The position numbers and the translations under genes were made by a program. From assembly GCF_030325625.1 (NCBI RefSeq), contig NZ_JACAIS010000001.1, positions 62,001-126,000 of the forward strand: a DNA stretch of 64,000 bases, in the 5' to 3' direction. Position 1 is the first letter of the stretch. Every line of letters starts with the position of its first letter. Source of the stretch: Sphingobacterium sp. N143 (GTDB taxonomy: Bacteria > Bacteroidota > Bacteroidia > Sphingobacteriales > Sphingobacteriaceae). Positions 55,865 through 64,000 of this stretch are shown in pieces. The notes beneath the pieces are model-generated. The model did no database searches and was not told the DNA's origin. It worked only from the letters and a program-made list of their open reading frames with translations.

Positions 55865-57043
55865 ATGTACAAATATCTCCGATATGTCGCTTTAGCGCTA
55901 TTGCATTTGTTAATTTTTGATGGTAATGCGCAGCAAAGCGAAAAAATAAGCCTGACCCATTTGCCCTATATTCAGGGGCTTACCGAGCAATCAGTTTCTA
56001 TTCTATGGACAACCAATCTCCCGGCAACGGGATGGGTCGAATTGGCTCCCGATGATTCAAGTCATTTCTATCATACCGAACGGCCAAAATATTTTGCTGC
56101 AGCCTATGGGTTCAAAAAAGTGGGAACCATTCATCAAGTGGATTTAACAGGACTAAAACCTGGAACAAAATATCGCTATCGTGTGTATAGTCAGGAAGTG
56201 ACCAAACATGTCGGCGTGAATGTTGAATATGGTAAGGTGGTAGCAACGGGGGTGTACCGACAAGAACCGTTGTCTTTTGTTACGCTTGGACCAAGCCAGG
56301 CAACTCGGTTTTCTGTGGTCAATGATATTCATGGCCGTAGCGATGTGTTAAATAAATTATTGGACCTTTCCGATCTTCCGAGCCAGGATTTTATTGTTTT
56401 TAATGGTGATATGGTTGATAACCTTTTAAGTGAACAGCAGATGTTCGATGGTTTTATGGATACGGCAATAAAACGATTTGCTAGCAATAAACCCATGTTT
56501 TATTCACGGGGAAATCATGAAACAAGAGGCCCATTTGCCATTGCGTACCCACACTATTTTCCAACCCCTACCGGAAAACTTTATTATCAATTTCAACATG
56601 GTGAGACAGCTTTTATCGTATTGGACTGTGGAGAAGATAAGCCTGACTCTGATATGGAATACAGTGGCATTGTTGAAATGGACAATTATAGAACTCAACA
56701 AGCCAAATGGCTGGAAGCTGCGGTTGAGGAGTCTAGCTATAAAAATGCCAAGTATAAAGTGATTATCTGTCATATGCCTCCTTTTGGTGGATGGCATGGA
56801 GAGCAGGAAATCCTCGATAAGTTTGTACCCATACTGAACAGGTCTGGGGCACAGATCATGCTCAGCGGACATTTGCATAAACATATCATCAAGCAGAAGA
56901 CAGGTGCAGTGAATTTTCCCATTATTGTAAATTCTAATAATAACCTACTCAAAGTGAACTTAACCAGTGAACAAGGGTCATTTAAGGTGATTGATCAGCA
57001 AGGAAAAATAGTTGATGAAGTAAAGATAAAACCGTTGCATTAA
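55865..57043 (+). CDS. Secreted metallophosphoesterase with purple-acid-phosphatase-type N-terminal domain
   Basis: The 392-residue product has a signal peptide ending near GNAQ. Residues about 30-130 form a fibronectin-like domain typical of purple acid phosphatases (LPYIQGLTEQSVSILWTTNL and LTGLKPGTKYRYRVYSQEV). The metallophosphoesterase core has all five motif blocks: VVNDIHGRSD (about residues 155-164), FNGDMVDN (about 179-186), RGNHETRG (about 216-223), VIICHMPPFGGWHG (about 299-312) and LSGHLHKHI (about 335-343). The motif set is complete. It likely cleaves phosphomonoesters or diesters outside the cytoplasm. It is the only enzyme of this SusCD operon, and it probably prepares or strips the imported substrate. 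Confidence 0.9.
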   Translation: MYKYLRYVALALLHLLIFDGNAQQSEKISLTHLPYIQGLTEQSVSILWTTNLPATGWVELAPDDSSHFYHTERPKYFAAAYGFKKVGTIHQVDLTGLKPGTKYRYRVYSQEVTKHVGVNVEYGKVVATGVYRQEPLSFVTLGPSQATRFSVVNDIHGRSDVLNKLLDLSDLPSQDFIVFNGDMVDNLLSEQQMFDGFMDTAIKRFASNKPMFYSRGNHETRGPFAIAYPHYFPTPTGKLYYQFQHGETAFIVLDCGEDKPDSDMEYSGIVEMDNYRTQQAKWLEAAVEESSYKNAKYKVIICHMPPFGGWHGEQEILDKFVPILNRSGAQIMLSGHLHKHIIKQKTGAVNFPIIVNSNNNLLKVNLTSEQGSFKVIDQQGKIVDEVKIKPLH

Positions 57044-57072
57044 AAAGCAGCTGACATTATTCTATTGGTTAA

Positions 57073-57115
57073 AAAAGCCTATCGATTTTTATCATTTAAG
57101 ATTGATAGGCTTTTA
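57073..57115 (+). terminator. Terminator of the SusCD-phosphoesterase operon
   Basis: AAAAGCCTATC at 57073-57083 pairs perfectly with GATAGGCTTTT at 57104-57114. A and T tracts flank both sides, and it separates the operon from the two-component genes. Confidence 0.7.
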
Positions 57116-57304
57116 AATTGGCTGAAAATCAGATAGCTTTTATAAAGAGATAGCCGCAAAAAAATGGGGCGGCTGTTTGGTCTTCACCTGTTGGTGGACA
57201 GGGAAATAATTAGGGTTAGATCATAGCCTTCAAATTTGTGTCTATAGGATCAAAACCTTACTTTTATGCTGTGGATAGTAGGCTAATTGGGTCGTTACAT
57301 AAAG

Positions 57305-58027
57305 ATGAATATGGAGTTGCAAAAAATTATTCTAATAGAGGATGAGCAAGATGTTGCTGATTTAATCATGCAGGGACTAGGAGAAGATGGTTATAAAGTT
57401 ATTCATCTTGGTAGAGCCGAAGGGTTGGAGCAACTCCTTGCGAATCAGGATGTCGCCCTGGTGCTCTTGGATATCCTGCTACCGGGGACAAATGGATTGG
57501 ATATCTGTAAACAGATTCGGCAATGGGGATATATTGACTTGCCAATCATGATGCTTACCGCACTTGGAACACCTGAAAATGTCGTGTTAGGGCTTGATAA
57601 TGGTGCTGACGATTACCTGTCTAAACCATTTAAATTAATCGAACTTAAAGCCCGTATACGCTCACTGATTCGTCGGCAACAGTTCATCATCCAGTCCAAT
57701 CAACGTGAAAAGCAAATTTCAAAAGATGTGTTCAGCTATGGGTTTTTAACCATTGACGATTATAAAAAGGTTGCATTTTGTGAAGGGCAGGACCTTAACT
57801 TAACCAGTACAGAATATCGCTTGCTTTTATTGTTTATACAAAACCCTAAAAAAGTGTTCGAGCGAAGTGAACTGTTGGATAAAATATGGGGAATAAATTT
57901 TGATATTGGTTCAAATGTCGTTGATGTTTATGTGAACTATCTTAGGAAAAAAATGGAAAAGATAACCAATAAAAAAGTAATCCATACTGTTATCGGAATG
58001 GGATATGTCCTTAAAATCGAAGATTGA
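57305..58027 (+). CDS. OmpR/PhoB-family response regulator
   Basis: The product has 240 residues from the ATG at 57305; a TTG at 57287 in frame is less likely, and an ATG at 57311 is also possible. The receiver domain has acidic IEDEQD at about residues 11-16, phospho-acceptor Asp in LVLLDILLPG (about 55) and lysine in DDYLSKPFKL (about 106). The C-terminal winged helix covers about 150-240 (LTSTEYRLLLLFIQNPKKVF and KVIHTVIGMGYVLK). The kinase follows ten bases after the stop, so the two form an operon. It lies just after the phosphatase-linked SusCD operon, but no phosphate-box site was identified, so a Pho-type role is speculation. Confidence 0.92.
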   Translation: MNMELQKIILIEDEQDVADLIMQGLGEDGYKVIHLGRAEGLEQLLANQDVALVLLDILLPGTNGLDICKQIRQWGYIDLPIMMLTALGTPENVVLGLDNGADDYLSKPFKLIELKARIRSLIRRQQFIIQSNQREKQISKDVFSYGFLTIDDYKKVAFCEGQDLNLTSTEYRLLLLFIQNPKKVFERSELLDKIWGINFDIGSNVVDVYVNYLRKKMEKITNKKVIHTVIGMGYVLKIED

Positions 58028-58037
58028 ATATTTTAAA

Positions 58038-59396
58038 ATGCACAATTATAACAGAAAGCTTATTTATCTGATCGCGATTTTAATCGTATATGTCAGTTGT
58101 TTTGTTGGTTTTATTTTTTACTCCATTACGAATTTTGCCTTTACAGATTTTTACAAACGCTTAGATCTGCGAAGAAATATCGCTGCTGAAAAATTTCTCA
58201 ATAACCAGTTGGCCAATCAGACAGATCAATGGAGTTTGGACTTTATAGAGAATCTGAACAATCAACATGAGTTTTTGGTAGAGTTTGACCAGCATGGTAA
58301 TATTTTGAGAAGTCAAGGACTTCATGCTGAATTATGGGATAGAATCAATAAAACGGGGACTTCAAATTTTAAAGCTGGAAATCAATTTTATTCGACAAAG
58401 TACTTTACCAAGGATAACAAGCATTATATTGTCGGTGCCTCGGCCGAGAACTACTTCTATACACATCATTTGAGGTATCTTCGCAACCTATTGATTATTA
58501 GCTTTATTCTTGGGGTCCTCTTCATTTTAGTAGTTTCAGTTTTTATGAAACGTTCTTTTCTAAAACCCATTCTTACCATGATGAAGGAAGTGCAGGAGAT
58601 CGGCTCTGAAAATTTGGACAAACGTTTGGATGAGGATAAATATAAAGGGGATCTTCAGGATCTGGCACTCACTTTCAACGGAATGCTGACGCGTTTGGAA
58701 ACTTCGTTTGAAACACAGAAAAATTTTATCAGTAATGCCTCTCATGAGCTGAATACACCTTTAACATCGATTATTGGACAAGCTGATCTGGCGCTCTCAA
58801 AGGAGAGGACCAAAGAGGAGTATCAACGGACTCTGTTGAAAATCATCGAATCGGCAGAACATCTGGAGAAAAAAACTCGGGCACTCCTTCTTTTAGCACG
58901 TACTGGCTTTGTCAATAATTCGACCATGCTCAATCCAGTTCGTATTGATCAGATTATCATGGATGCTGAGCTGACCGTGAAAGCTATTAATGACAAATTT
59001 AAGATTGTTACTGATTTTAGTTTGCTTCCTGATGATAGCATGCGGCTTAAAATAAATGGAAATGCAATTCTGCTTCAGCTTGCCTTGTCCAATATTATCA
59101 GCAATGCCTGTAAATACTCTTCAGACCGAACTGCTTATATTGCATTGGGAGCATTGGACAATAAGGTATTTATCCTCATAAAGGATAAAGGAATAGGAAT
59201 TCCTTCAAAAGAATTAGGGCATATTTATGACCCCTATTTTAGGGCATCCAATACGAGTGGAATAGACGGTTATGGAATTGGTTTGCCTTTGGCTCGGAAT
59301 ATTATAAAACTTCATGGTGGGATCCTAAAGGTTAATTCTATAGTTGGAGAAGGGACAACTGTGGAAATAGAATTACCGACCTATCTTCGATTTTAA
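58038..59396 (+). CDS. Membrane sensor histidine kinase
   Basis: The product has 452 residues from the ATG at 58038; an ATG at 58005 would overlap the regulator by 23 bases. The first membrane segment is LIYLIAILIVYVSCFVGFIF; a periplasmic sensor of about 110 residues follows (EFLVEFDQHGNILRSQGL), then a second segment LLIISFILGVLFILVVSVF. A HAMP linker leads to the dimerisation domain with the catalytic His in FISNASHELNTPLTSI (about residue 236). The ATPase domain has LSNIISNACKYSS, IKDKGIGIPSKEL and GYGIGLPLARNIIKLHGG. The sensor ligand is unknown. Partner of the OmpR-type regulator upstream. Confidence 0.92.
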   Translation: MHNYNRKLIYLIAILIVYVSCFVGFIFYSITNFAFTDFYKRLDLRRNIAAEKFLNNQLANQTDQWSLDFIENLNNQHEFLVEFDQHGNILRSQGLHAELWDRINKTGTSNFKAGNQFYSTKYFTKDNKHYIVGASAENYFYTHHLRYLRNLLIISFILGVLFILVVSVFMKRSFLKPILTMMKEVQEIGSENLDKRLDEDKYKGDLQDLALTFNGMLTRLETSFETQKNFISNASHELNTPLTSIIGQADLALSKERTKEEYQRTLLKIIESAEHLEKKTRALLLLARTGFVNNSTMLNPVRIDQIIMDAELTVKAINDKFKIVTDFSLLPDDSMRLKINGNAILLQLALSNIISNACKYSSDRTAYIALGALDNKVFILIKDKGIGIPSKELGHIYDPYFRASNTSGIDGYGIGLPLARNIIKLHGGILKVNSIVGEGTTVEIELPTYLRF

Positions 59397-59500
59397 TCTT
59401 ATTTTAATTTTGATCTCATTTTTAATCTCTTTTTAATAATCACATGAGCATTCTAATGGAAAGCTAATGTTAGATTCATGCCATTGCCATTCCTACCCAT

Positions 59501-59508
59501 TAATTTTG
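59501..59508 (+). promoter_or_regulatory. Candidate -7 element before the small three-gene cluster
   Basis: TAATTTTG is a perfect TAnnTTTG match, 18 bases before the ATG at 59526, which leaves a very short leader. No TTG at a 19-20 nt distance. Confidence 0.35.
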
Positions 59509-59525
59509 TGTAAAAATAGGTAGGT

Positions 59526-60044
59526 ATGGCAAAAGTAACACGAATACTGATTCCAAGTGATTTTACGATTGATTCATTGTTTTTTGTAATCCATAGCATT
59601 GAGCAGTCGAGCGCTGAGCAATTGGACATAATTTTGATCTATGGAAATAAGAGTAGTACCTCAATCAGTGAATTATTGGGCATTACATTGGAAGATCAAC
59701 TCAATGATCTTCAATCTGATGATTTTTTGAAAGCATGTCAAATGATCTGTCATCGTTATGAAAATCGAAAACTGAATATCTACACGGATATTATCGGCAC
59801 AGATAATCCTACTTATTTACAACATTATCTTATTGGAGCCAAGATTGATGAGGTCAAGGTTCCAAGTGATTATCAATTTGAAAAACGGTCCCGGCATTTC
59901 TTTGATGTAGGACGAGCATTTTTGCGTCTGAATGAAGGTAAACCAGATGGTATTGCAATCGTAGAAAAATCAGGGACAAACAAAACTGGAGGCAATGTCT
60001 TGGCAGATTTATTTTTTAAAAAGAAATGGGATGTTAACTATTAA
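59526..60044 (+). CDS. Universal-stress-protein-like small protein
   Basis: The 172-residue cytoplasmic protein opens with KVTRILIPSDFTIDSLFFVI, which resembles the first strand and helix of UspA-type folds. Residues about 34-42 (LDIILIYGN) look like the second strand. The ATP-binding G-x-x-G-x(9)-G-S/T motif of many Usp proteins is not clearly present (a late GTNKTGG stretch lies at about 149-155), so nucleotide binding is uncertain. The rest matches no family I know. Its 3' end overlaps the next gene, which suggests a translationally coupled cluster with the DUF1275 gene. Confidence 0.6.
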   Translation: MAKVTRILIPSDFTIDSLFFVIHSIEQSSAEQLDIILIYGNKSSTSISELLGITLEDQLNDLQSDDFLKACQMICHRYENRKLNIYTDIIGTDNPTYLQHYLIGAKIDEVKVPSDYQFEKRSRHFFDVGRAFLRLNEGKPDGIAIVEKSGTNKTGGNVLADLFFKKKWDVNY

Positions 60045-60531
60045 ACGGAAGATACTAGCAAGATTCAACTTTGTTCTTTTGTCCTTTTTACTTTTTGGCG
60101 CGACTGCGATGGTAATGTTTTATGAAAACCCTGAGCGGCTTTTGGAAGGAGAGTGGGAAGAACAGGGGTGGTACTTTGAAAAGGTAGAGAAGTCTCCTAC
60201 ATTCAAAAGACAAACGATTATTCATGAACAAATTAAGGATGAAGCAATAGCCCATTTACCACCTTTACAGGATGGAATGTGGCATTTTGAGCGAACGAGG
60301 GATAAAAACTTTGTAGCCCATCATCAGAGTCAACAATACAATTGGTTTTTAAAAGGAAGAGGACATATTCTTGAACTTCGGAAAGATAACGAGCTTGTCG
60401 AAAGCTTTATAATACAGAAACTGAGCAAGGATCAATTGATCTTGCATCTTAATCTGGACATGCAAACAAGAGGAATAGCACGTATTGTATTGAAAAAAGG
60501 AGGAAAGGAGAAATATGCTGAGAAAATATAG
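60031..60531 (+). CDS. Membrane-anchored protein of unknown function
   Basis: The product has 166 residues from the ATG at 60031, 14 bases inside the preceding gene; an ATG at 59995 would overlap it more. One N-terminal hydrophobic segment, FVLLSFLLFGATAMVMF (about residues 12-28), should anchor or export it. The rest is a beta-rich extracytoplasmic domain with LEGEWEEQGWYFEKVEKSP, DGMWHFERTRDKNF and YNWFLKGRGHILELRKDNE, somewhat like a lipocalin or DUF-type barrel, but I do not recognise it. It overlaps the following DUF1275 gene by 17 bases. Confidence 0.6.
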   Translation: MLTIKRKILARFNFVLLSFLLFGATAMVMFYENPERLLEGEWEEQGWYFEKVEKSPTFKRQTIIHEQIKDEAIAHLPPLQDGMWHFERTRDKNFVAHHQSQQYNWFLKGRGHILELRKDNELVESFIIQKLSKDQLILHLNLDMQTRGIARIVLKKGGKEKYAEKI

Positions 60532-61270
60532 TAATCATCGAACAATTCAGGATAATATTAAACTTGGAGGAATAACTGCATTTTCTGCCGGGATGGTCAA
60601 TGTTGCATCTGTCATTGTTTTCTTTTCTTTTACCTCTAACGTGACCGGGTATTATGCTGTTTTTGCACAGGAAATGGCGAAAGGCAATTGGTATCAGGGC
60701 GCTGTGGTTTTATTTTGGATACTGTTATTTCTGATTGGAAGCATGCTCTCCAATCTAATCATTATCCATGGTAAAGGACGGCTTAGTTCTTATTTGACAC
60801 ATTCAATTCCCTTGATATTGGAAATAATAAGTATACTATTTGTCGGTATTTATCTGGATTTTTTCTATGAAGATTCTTTAAAGGAGACAGAGGTATTGGT
60901 GGGAGCATTGCTGTTTGCTATGGGCTTGCAAAATGGCCTGACCGCAAGTATTTCCAATTCTGTCGTGAAGACCACACACTTGACCGGGCTGACTACAGAT
61001 CTGGCGATTTTGATATCAATGTTTACGAAAGAGTCCAATAGGACCAATCGGCTTCTAGTGGACAAATTTCATTTGTTGTTGAGTATCGTTATCGCTTATG
61101 TGCTAGGAGGGTTATTAAGCGGTATTTCCTTTGCCATTTTATCTAATAAGACATTTTATGTGGTTTGTGCAGTGCTACTGATTATTGGTTTATACGATCA
61201 TTATAAGTTGTACCTCGTAAAGAAACAATTTGTTAAACGGCATCGTCAGTCTGTATCATTGACATCCTAG
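60515..61270 (+). CDS. DUF1275 (YoaK-type) multi-pass membrane protein
   Basis: The 251-residue product has about six hydrophobic segments. Landmarks of the family are GGITAFSAGMVNVASVIVFF near the N-terminus, SNVTGYYAVFAQEM at about residues 44-57, and GALLFAMGLQNGLTASISNS at about 129-148 followed by VVKTTHLTGLTTDLAI. The DUF1275 pattern G-x-x-N-x-x-(x)-T-G is therefore kept. Function is unknown in the family, which some authors relate to transport. It is the last gene of a three-gene cluster and ends 9 bases before the start of a strong terminator. Confidence 0.83.
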   Translation: MLRKYSNHRTIQDNIKLGGITAFSAGMVNVASVIVFFSFTSNVTGYYAVFAQEMAKGNWYQGAVVLFWILLFLIGSMLSNLIIIHGKGRLSSYLTHSIPLILEIISILFVGIYLDFFYEDSLKETEVLVGALLFAMGLQNGLTASISNSVVKTTHLTGLTTDLAILISMFTKESNRTNRLLVDKFHLLLSIVIAYVLGGLLSGISFAILSNKTFYVVCAVLLIIGLYDHYKLYLVKKQFVKRHRQSVSLTS

Positions 61271-61279
61271 CTTAGCTAT

Positions 61280-61312
61280 AAAAATCGCATTTATAAATGC
61301 GATTTTTTTTTC
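61280..61312 (+). terminator. Terminator of the Usp-like/DUF1275 cluster
   Basis: The palindrome with core AATCGCATTTATAAATGCGA (about 61283-61302) is followed by a run of T to 61310. The GH76 gene starts about 90 bases later. Confidence 0.85.
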
Positions 61313-61400
61313 TTTAAAAAATATGTATCTTGAAGCTCCTCGGGATACATTGCCAAAATGTGTAGAGGCATCATGTAATAATCAATTTAAAACCACCGCC

Positions 61401-62906
61401 ATGATCAAATTCTGTCAATTACCACGTTTTCTAATATTGTCTGTCCTTGTAGTCTTGCTACAGCTTCAATGTATTAACTGGGTCTCCTTGAAGGCGACAG
61501 AAAAATCTTTTGCAGTATGTAGCCAAGATCGGGGTGACGAAAACCTCTTCCGCGCCATACAATTGATTGATCGATCTATGGCGACCTATTTTGCTGATGA
61601 GGAGCTGAAAATGTACAGATTTTATAATCCTTTTTCTCAGACGAGATCAGAAGAAACAGCCAGTGTTTGGATGTATTCGTCTGCGATCGAGGCGGTAAAT
61701 GCTGTATTAAATGGACTTCAAGCACAGCAGAAAAGGGGTGATACGAGACTTTATAATGCTTATTATGGGCGTTATGTAGAATTAATAGCCAAACTTTACA
61801 CGAATGCAGCTTATTATTTGGGTACTTTTACATTAACTTCTTTTACCCAGCATAAAGAATGGACAGTATATGCGGTAGACCGTTCAAAAGAAAAGGGTAA
61901 AGCCAATGTTGAGGGAATATTCAATGTTTATGATGATCAGATGTGGCTGGTAAAGGAATTGTTGGAGACTTATCACTTGACGGGTAAAGAGAATTACCTG
62001 AAAGAAGCGGAGTATCTAACGGCATATATTTTAGATGGTTGGGATTGTACATTAGATGAGCAGGGTAAAGAGCATGGTGGAATCCCTTGGGGACCAGGAT
62101 ATGTCACTAAACATGCCTGTAGCAATGCTCCCATCATCAGTCCTCTTGTCACGCTGCATGAGATTTATAAAAACAAAAGCGATCAAATTACCAAACATTA
62201 TATTAGCACAAAGGATAAGCTGACCCGTCTTTCAAAAATAGAACTGAAAAGTGATTTCTATCTTCACTATGCCCAGCGTATCTACGAATGGCAAAAAGAT
62301 AATTTACTGAATGATAATGGGGTATATGCGGATATGATGGGGGATTGTTCACCAGCGTGTTCAATTGCTTATGAAATGGTTCAAGGAAAACAGTATCGGA
62401 AAAATACCGTACTGAACAAAGCTGTAGGAACAGCTTTTTCTTACAATTGTGGTACCATGCTATCTGCAGCCGCGGATTTGTACCGTGTTACAAAATCAGA
62501 AAAATATCTTGTTGAAGGAAAAACCTTAGCTGATGCCAGCTTCAATTATTTTGGTAAATTAGGGCAGCAGATTCCGGGCTACTATAGTTATGCCAATGAT
62601 GGTTTTAACAACTGGTTTAACGGTGTACTGTTGAAAGGTTTTTCTTCAATATATCCACTATATGGTAAAGCGACATTATTTATGGACTCTTTTCAGAAAA
62701 ATCTGGATTATGGATATGCCAATTTTTTGGTAGATGGCTTGTTGCCAGCAGACTTATTGGCAGGTTGGCCTGCTGATAAAAATAAATGCAATCTGGAGGC
62801 GATGTTTATGTTTGCCTATGCAACACAGTATGCTGTATTAGCCCAGACAGATATGACCAGGCCAAAAATCGCTGCATCTTCTAACCGATCTATCTCGGGT
62901 CAGTAA
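61401..62906 (+). CDS. Secreted GH76 family protein, probable alpha-1,6-mannanase
   Basis: The product has 501 residues from the ATG at 61401; an ATG at 61323 would add 26 polar residues before the signal. A hydrophobic signal (LILSVLVVLLQLQ) ends at a cysteine, possibly lipidated though the -1 Gln is unusual. The (alpha/alpha)6 barrel follows, and the catalytic pair is visible as Asp-Asp in NVYDDQMWLVKELLETY at about residue 176, with DGWDCTLDEQGKEHGGIPWG (around 212-231) and SYNCGTMLSAAADLYRVT at about 348-365. GH76 cuts alpha-1,6-linked mannan, as in fungal cell walls. A regulator pair faces it on the other strand. Confidence 0.83.
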   Translation: MIKFCQLPRFLILSVLVVLLQLQCINWVSLKATEKSFAVCSQDRGDENLFRAIQLIDRSMATYFADEELKMYRFYNPFSQTRSEETASVWMYSSAIEAVNAVLNGLQAQQKRGDTRLYNAYYGRYVELIAKLYTNAAYYLGTFTLTSFTQHKEWTVYAVDRSKEKGKANVEGIFNVYDDQMWLVKELLETYHLTGKENYLKEAEYLTAYILDGWDCTLDEQGKEHGGIPWGPGYVTKHACSNAPIISPLVTLHEIYKNKSDQITKHYISTKDKLTRLSKIELKSDFYLHYAQRIYEWQKDNLLNDNGVYADMMGDCSPACSIAYEMVQGKQYRKNTVLNKAVGTAFSYNCGTMLSAAADLYRVTKSEKYLVEGKTLADASFNYFGKLGQQIPGYYSYANDGFNNWFNGVLLKGFSSIYPLYGKATLFMDSFQKNLDYGYANFLVDGLLPADLLAGWPADKNKCNLEAMFMFAYATQYAVLAQTDMTRPKIAASSNRSISGQ

Positions 62907-62971
62907 ATTTAGTCTGAAATGCGGTTGTATATTATGCCGTTGATTGCTAATGTGCTTTCGAAACTGATTTA

Positions 62972-63754
62972 CTATCGGTGCGCTGCTGTTTGACTGTCCT
63001 GAAATTCAGTAGGACTGAGACCAAACTGTTTCTGAAAATTTCTTGAAAAATGTGTGGCAGAGCTGTATCCCAATAAATTGGAAATTTCGTAGACCTTATG
63101 TTGTCGTAAACTGAGCAGCTCTGCTGCTTTGCGAAGTCGAGTAAGATTTATTAATTCATTAGGGGATAAACTCGAGACAATGTTTATTTTTCGATATAGT
63201 GTGGGACGGCTCATACAGAGGATATCGGCCATTCTATCCACGTTGAACTGCGGATCATCCAGGTGCTGCATAATAATTTCCTCGATTTTGAGCAAGAAAT
63301 CCTGATCACTTTGGTTTTGTCCGATATGTTGTATTTGCGACATCGGATTCTTAATAAAAAATTCTTTTATCTTGATTCTGTTTTTTAATAAACTCGCAAT
63401 CTGAGCTCTTAAAAACGCAGGCGAAAAAGGCTTTTCTATATAAGCGTCTGCACCAAATTCCAATCCCTGGATCTTAGATTCGATGCTATTTTTTGCGGTT
63501 AATAAGATCACTGGGATATGGGCAAAGGTAATATCTTCTTTAATTTTCTGACAAAGTTCATAGCCATCCATTTCGGGCATCATAACGTCACTGACGATCA
63601 AGTCAAAATATTCAGATGTAAGGAGCTCCAGAGCCTCTTTTCCGTTTGAGCTTGTTGTTATTTGATATTCCTCATTGAGATCATCTGCAATAAATTCAAG
63701 CAGTTCAGTATGGTCATCTACGAGTAATAAATTGGCTTTTGCATTCATAATCAT
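62972..63754 (-). CDS. Response regulator with AraC-type DNA-binding domain
   Basis: The 260-residue product has a receiver at about residues 8-125 with phospho-acceptor Asp in LIVSDVMMPEMDGYEL (about 55) and lysine in DAYIEKPFSPAFLR (about 107). The AraC-type domain covers about 165-255, with FNVDRMADILCMSRPTLYRK and EISNLLGYSSATHFSRNFQK, ending QFGLSPTEF. In many Bacteroidota the receiver and AraC domain are fused to the C-terminus of the kinase in one hybrid protein (HTCS). Here the two proteins are separate, with the kinase stop (TGA) sharing one base with this ATG. It could regulate the GH76 gene opposite it. Confidence 0.9.
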   Translation of the reverse strand: MIMNAKANLLLVDDHTELLEFIADDLNEEYQITTSSNGKEALELLTSEYFDLIVSDVMMPEMDGYELCQKIKEDITFAHIPVILLTAKNSIESKIQGLEFGADAYIEKPFSPAFLRAQIASLLKNRIKIKEFFIKNPMSQIQHIGQNQSDQDFLLKIEEIIMQHLDDPQFNVDRMADILCMSRPTLYRKINIVSSLSPNELINLTRLRKAAELLSLRQHKVYEISNLLGYSSATHFSRNFQKQFGLSPTEFQDSQTAAHR

Positions 63755-64000
63755 CAGTTTCTATTGCGGTTCAAGGGTAATGTTAAGGTGAATACGTTCA
63801 ATTGGAGACGGTCGACATCATAGAACAGACTGCCTTGATGTTTTAATGTCAAGGTCCTTGTCAGTGCCAAGCCTAGTCCACTACCCGGAACGTTCTTGTT
63901 TTGTTTTAAGCGATTGAATGGTTCAAAAATTCTTTCCCTTTCTTCCGAAGGAATTAAAGTCCCGTCGTTTTTCACGGTCAATATAAAAATATTTTTCTGT
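63754..64000 (-). CDS. Sensor histidine kinase, C-terminal end only (cut by right edge)
   Basis: The frame is open to the edge; the visible 81 residues are the end of the HATPase domain with ILTVKNDGTLIP (G1 box region), ERERIFEPFNRL (F box) and GSGLGLALTRTLTLKHQG (G2 box). It stops where the AraC-type response regulator starts, sharing one base. The sensor part lies outside the window, so it cannot be told whether it is a periplasmic propeller sensor of the HTCS kind. Confidence 0.88.
   Translation of the reverse strand, partial: QKNIFILTVKNDGTLIPSEERERIFEPFNRLKQNKNVPGSGLGLALTRTLTLKHQGSLFYDVDRLQLNVFTLTLPLNRNRN

Noticed and set aside
57287..57304. TTG start giving a longer response regulator
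   Set aside because: The added residues (GRYIK) precede two in-frame ATG codons and are not needed for the receiver fold.
1..64000. Search for tRNA, rRNA, CRISPR arrays, insertion sequences, integrases and attachment sites
   Set aside because: No cloverleaf-like arms with conserved T-arm, no repeat-spacer arrays, no transposase or integrase motifs were seen. Small or diverged elements could be missed by eye.

Overview
This is chromosomal DNA from a member of the Bacteroidota, most likely Sphingobacterium or a close relative. The signs are two SusC/SusD pairs, many signal peptides and lipoboxes, promoters of the Bacteroidota type (TTG, about 19-20 nt, TAnnTTTG), a LytTR two-component system and a PE-ligase-polymerase LigD. 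The genus is inferred from gene style, not from a marker gene. I saw no tRNA, rRNA, CRISPR array, transposase or integrase.

Layout. (1) 1-20.4 kb, all on the plus strand, is a pectin utilisation locus cut by the left edge. It holds a DUF4957/DUF5123-type surface lipoprotein, a PL1 pectate lyase, a GH28 polygalacturonase, an alpha/beta-hydrolase esterase, a GH95 enzyme, SusC, SusD, a GH43 enzyme, a CE8 pectin methylesterase and a second esterase. Between the two halves lie a GC-rich COG0523 metal GTPase, the apparent remains of a SUFU-like gene and a DKNYY-type gene. A GCAACCGGTTGC palindrome precedes susC, and an AraC regulator follows the locus. (2) 22-32.9 kb is a mixed region: LigD, a candidate small RNA, a DUF2264 secreted enzyme, a DUF2383 helical-bundle protein, a glycerophosphodiesterase, a lipoprotein that looks like a cholesterol-dependent cytolysin without domain 4, a secreted transglutaminase-like protein and a GH16 enzyme. 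(3) 33-50.2 kb holds DoxX-like membrane proteins around a Crp/Fnr regulator, a HAD hydrolase, an outer-membrane receptor next to a LytS/LytTR pair, two aldo/keto reductases, two Gfo/Idh/MocA oxidoreductases, a cyclase, an FAD dehydrogenase and a cold-shock-domain fusion. (4) 50.8-61.3 kb is a SusC/SusD pair followed by a secreted metallophosphoesterase, then an OmpR/histidine-kinase pair and three small genes. (5) 61.4-64 kb has a GH76 mannanase-like enzyme facing an AraC-type response regulator and the end of its kinase.

How the genes fit together. In the pectin locus, CE8 and the esterases would strip methyl and acyl groups, PL1 and GH28 would cut homogalacturonan, GH43 and GH95 would remove arabinose/xylose and fucose or L-galactose side groups, and SusCD with the surface lipoprotein would bind and import fragments. 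The second SusCD operon has no carbohydrase; its only enzyme is a phosphatase, which suggests import of a phosphorylated substrate. The most unusual gene is the cytolysin-like lipoprotein at 28.7-29.7 kb. Homology statements come from recognising motifs by eye; no database search was run.
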